Below, piece by piece: positions 6,372 through 6,693 of a DNA stretch of 6,693 nucleotides. The stretch covers positions 1-6,693 of the forward strand of contig CAJWRP010000123.1 in the NCBI GenBank assembly GCA_913046025.1. Reading direction: 5' to 3'. How positions within the stretch are numbered: position 1 is the stretch's first letter; each line of letters begins with the position of its first letter. The notes under the pieces are model-generated. The model saw only the letters and a program-made list of their open reading frames with translations. It was not told the DNA's origin and searched no databases. This DNA is from an uncultured Chloroflexota bacterium (GTDB lineage Bacteria > Chloroflexota > Dehalococcoidia > SAR202 > UBA11138). A program made the translations under genes and the position numbers.

Positions 6372-6479
6372 ATCACTCATAAAACATCAGCTATGGCCAC
6401 AATGCGACGGATTATTAAAGCCCCAGCACTTGCCATAGCACTAACTAAGCATAGTAATGGGACCCAATATTGGAACAAC

Positions 6480-6518
6480 AAAATAGGCCTCCGCAACTTA
6501 ATGCGAAGGCCTATTTTT
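6480..6518. terminator. Strong, probably bidirectional rho-independent terminator
   Basis: The left arm 6480-6495 pairs with 6502-6517, giving 16 positions with one C/A mismatch at 6491/6506, around the six-base loop ACTTAA. The core is AATAGGCCT against AGGCCTATT. Read rightwards it ends in TTTTT (6514-6518); read leftwards it ends in TTTTGTTGTT. It begins 26 nt beyond the stop of the minus-strand gene at the right edge, which is its most likely client. It would also stop plus-strand readthrough from the glmU operon. Confidence 0.85.
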
Positions 6519-6543
6519 CCAGTTCTATTTAAGCGCTAGGTCG

Positions 6544-6693
6544 TTACTTCTTGGTGGTGACTACCAAGATAGGAACGCTTACAGTGCTAGCTGACGCGCT
6601 ACCACTGGCATTGACGCTATACACATCGGCATCCTGATCTGCTGTTGCCGTTAGTGATAGAGCACCAAAGTCGTTAACGACTCCACCAGCAAC
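6544..6693 (-). CDS. C-terminal 49 residues of an unidentified, probably secreted or surface protein (5' part off the right edge)
   Basis: The minus frame is open from the right edge to TAA at 6546-6544 and is followed by the terminator at 6480-6518. The peptide is rich in Ser, Ala, Thr and Val with alternating hydrophobic residues (GALSLTATADQDADVYSVNA, then GSASSATVSVPILVV) and ends TTKK. This beta-strand pattern resembles the last strands of an immunoglobulin-like or cadherin-like domain of extracellular proteins, where a Val/Asp-x-Tyr-x-Val-x-Ala strand is common. No catalytic residues or anchor motifs are visible. The other frame on this stretch is closed. A real gene tail is likely; the function is unknown. 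Confidence 0.65.
   Translation of the reverse strand, partial: VAGGVVNDFGALSLTATADQDADVYSVNASGSASASTVSVPILVVTTKK

Larger units (their letters stand above)
5805..6479. other. 675-bp stretch without a convincing gene; possible remnant or repeat-derived region
   Basis: No frame here has a start, ribosome site and length typical of the neighbours. On the minus strand a frame runs without a stop from 6056 to 5865 (63 codons, ATG only at 6005). Further right, two overlapping registers between about 6376 and 6203 both stay open, one of them as a 39-codon ATG frame at 6373-6254. A 19-codon frame lies at 6436-6377. Leucine is mostly TTG in the right-hand frame, unlike the flanking genes. The stretch also holds the palindrome at 6050-6061, a small inverted repeat CCAATG/CATTGG at 6163-6178, and two similar segments near 6047 and 6347. 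It may be decayed coding sequence, an interspersed repeat or plain spacer. Confidence 0.5.

Noticed and set aside
6377..6436. A 19-residue hydrophobic minus-strand peptide (MASAGALIIRRIVAIADVL)
   Set aside because: It has no ribosome site and lies just past the terminator of the upstream minus gene. Its hydrophobicity alone is not evidence of coding.
6393..6539. A 48-residue plus-strand frame beginning MATMRRIIKAPALAIALTKH
   Set aside because: It has no ribosome site and its second half is the terminator hairpin, so it is most likely chance.
1..6693. CRISPR array, tRNA, rRNA, phage or complete insertion sequence
   Set aside because: I saw no regularly spaced repeats, no cloverleaf with a TTCGA-type loop, no rRNA core sequence, and no transposase or integrase motif.

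Overview
The window is about 53% GC by eye and looks like bacterial chromosome. It combines a family III CoA-transferase, a YcxA/oxalate-formate-antiporter-like MFS permease, a GlmU and a CNNM/CorC-type CBS protein. Free-living marine Chloroflexota (Dehalococcoidia/SAR202-like) carry many CaiB-type transferases and permeases of this sort. That assignment is an inference and is not proven by anything in the window.

Layout. (1) Left part, minus strand: an unrecognised 158-residue gene is followed 47 nt downstream by a CaiB/BaiF (formyl-CoA-transferase-like) gene that runs off the left edge. The two probably form one transcription unit. (2) Positions 1399-1646 are a divergent promoter region. 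(3) Plus strand: an MFS permease with a GTG start. (4) A strong sigma-70-type promoter at 2986-3015 drives glmU, followed 39 nt later by a membrane protein with a CNNM/DUF21 domain, a CBS pair and a CorC/HlyC C-terminal domain, probably in the same operon. (5) Positions 5805-6479 hold no convincing gene. They contain a 12-bp palindrome, two weakly related segments about 300 bp apart, and short minus-strand open frames that may be remnants. (6) A strong hairpin terminator at 6480-6518 lies just past the stop of a minus-strand gene of which only the last 49 residues are present.

How the parts work together. GlmU makes UDP-GlcNAc, the precursor for envelope and surface polysaccharides. The CBS membrane protein is probably a divalent-cation transport or homeostasis protein that is simply co-transcribed. 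The CoA-transferase and the divergent permease could handle a small carboxylic acid: uptake by the permease, activation to a CoA thioester by the transferase. The transferase keeps the catalytic residues of formyl-CoA:oxalate CoA-transferase but has changed several substrate-pocket residues, so the acid is probably not oxalate.

I found no CRISPR array, tRNA, rRNA, complete insertion sequence or clear novel system. The points most worth checking are the altered pocket of the CoA-transferase, the unassigned 158-residue partner, the degenerate membrane motif of the CBS protein, and the gene-poor stretch before the right edge.
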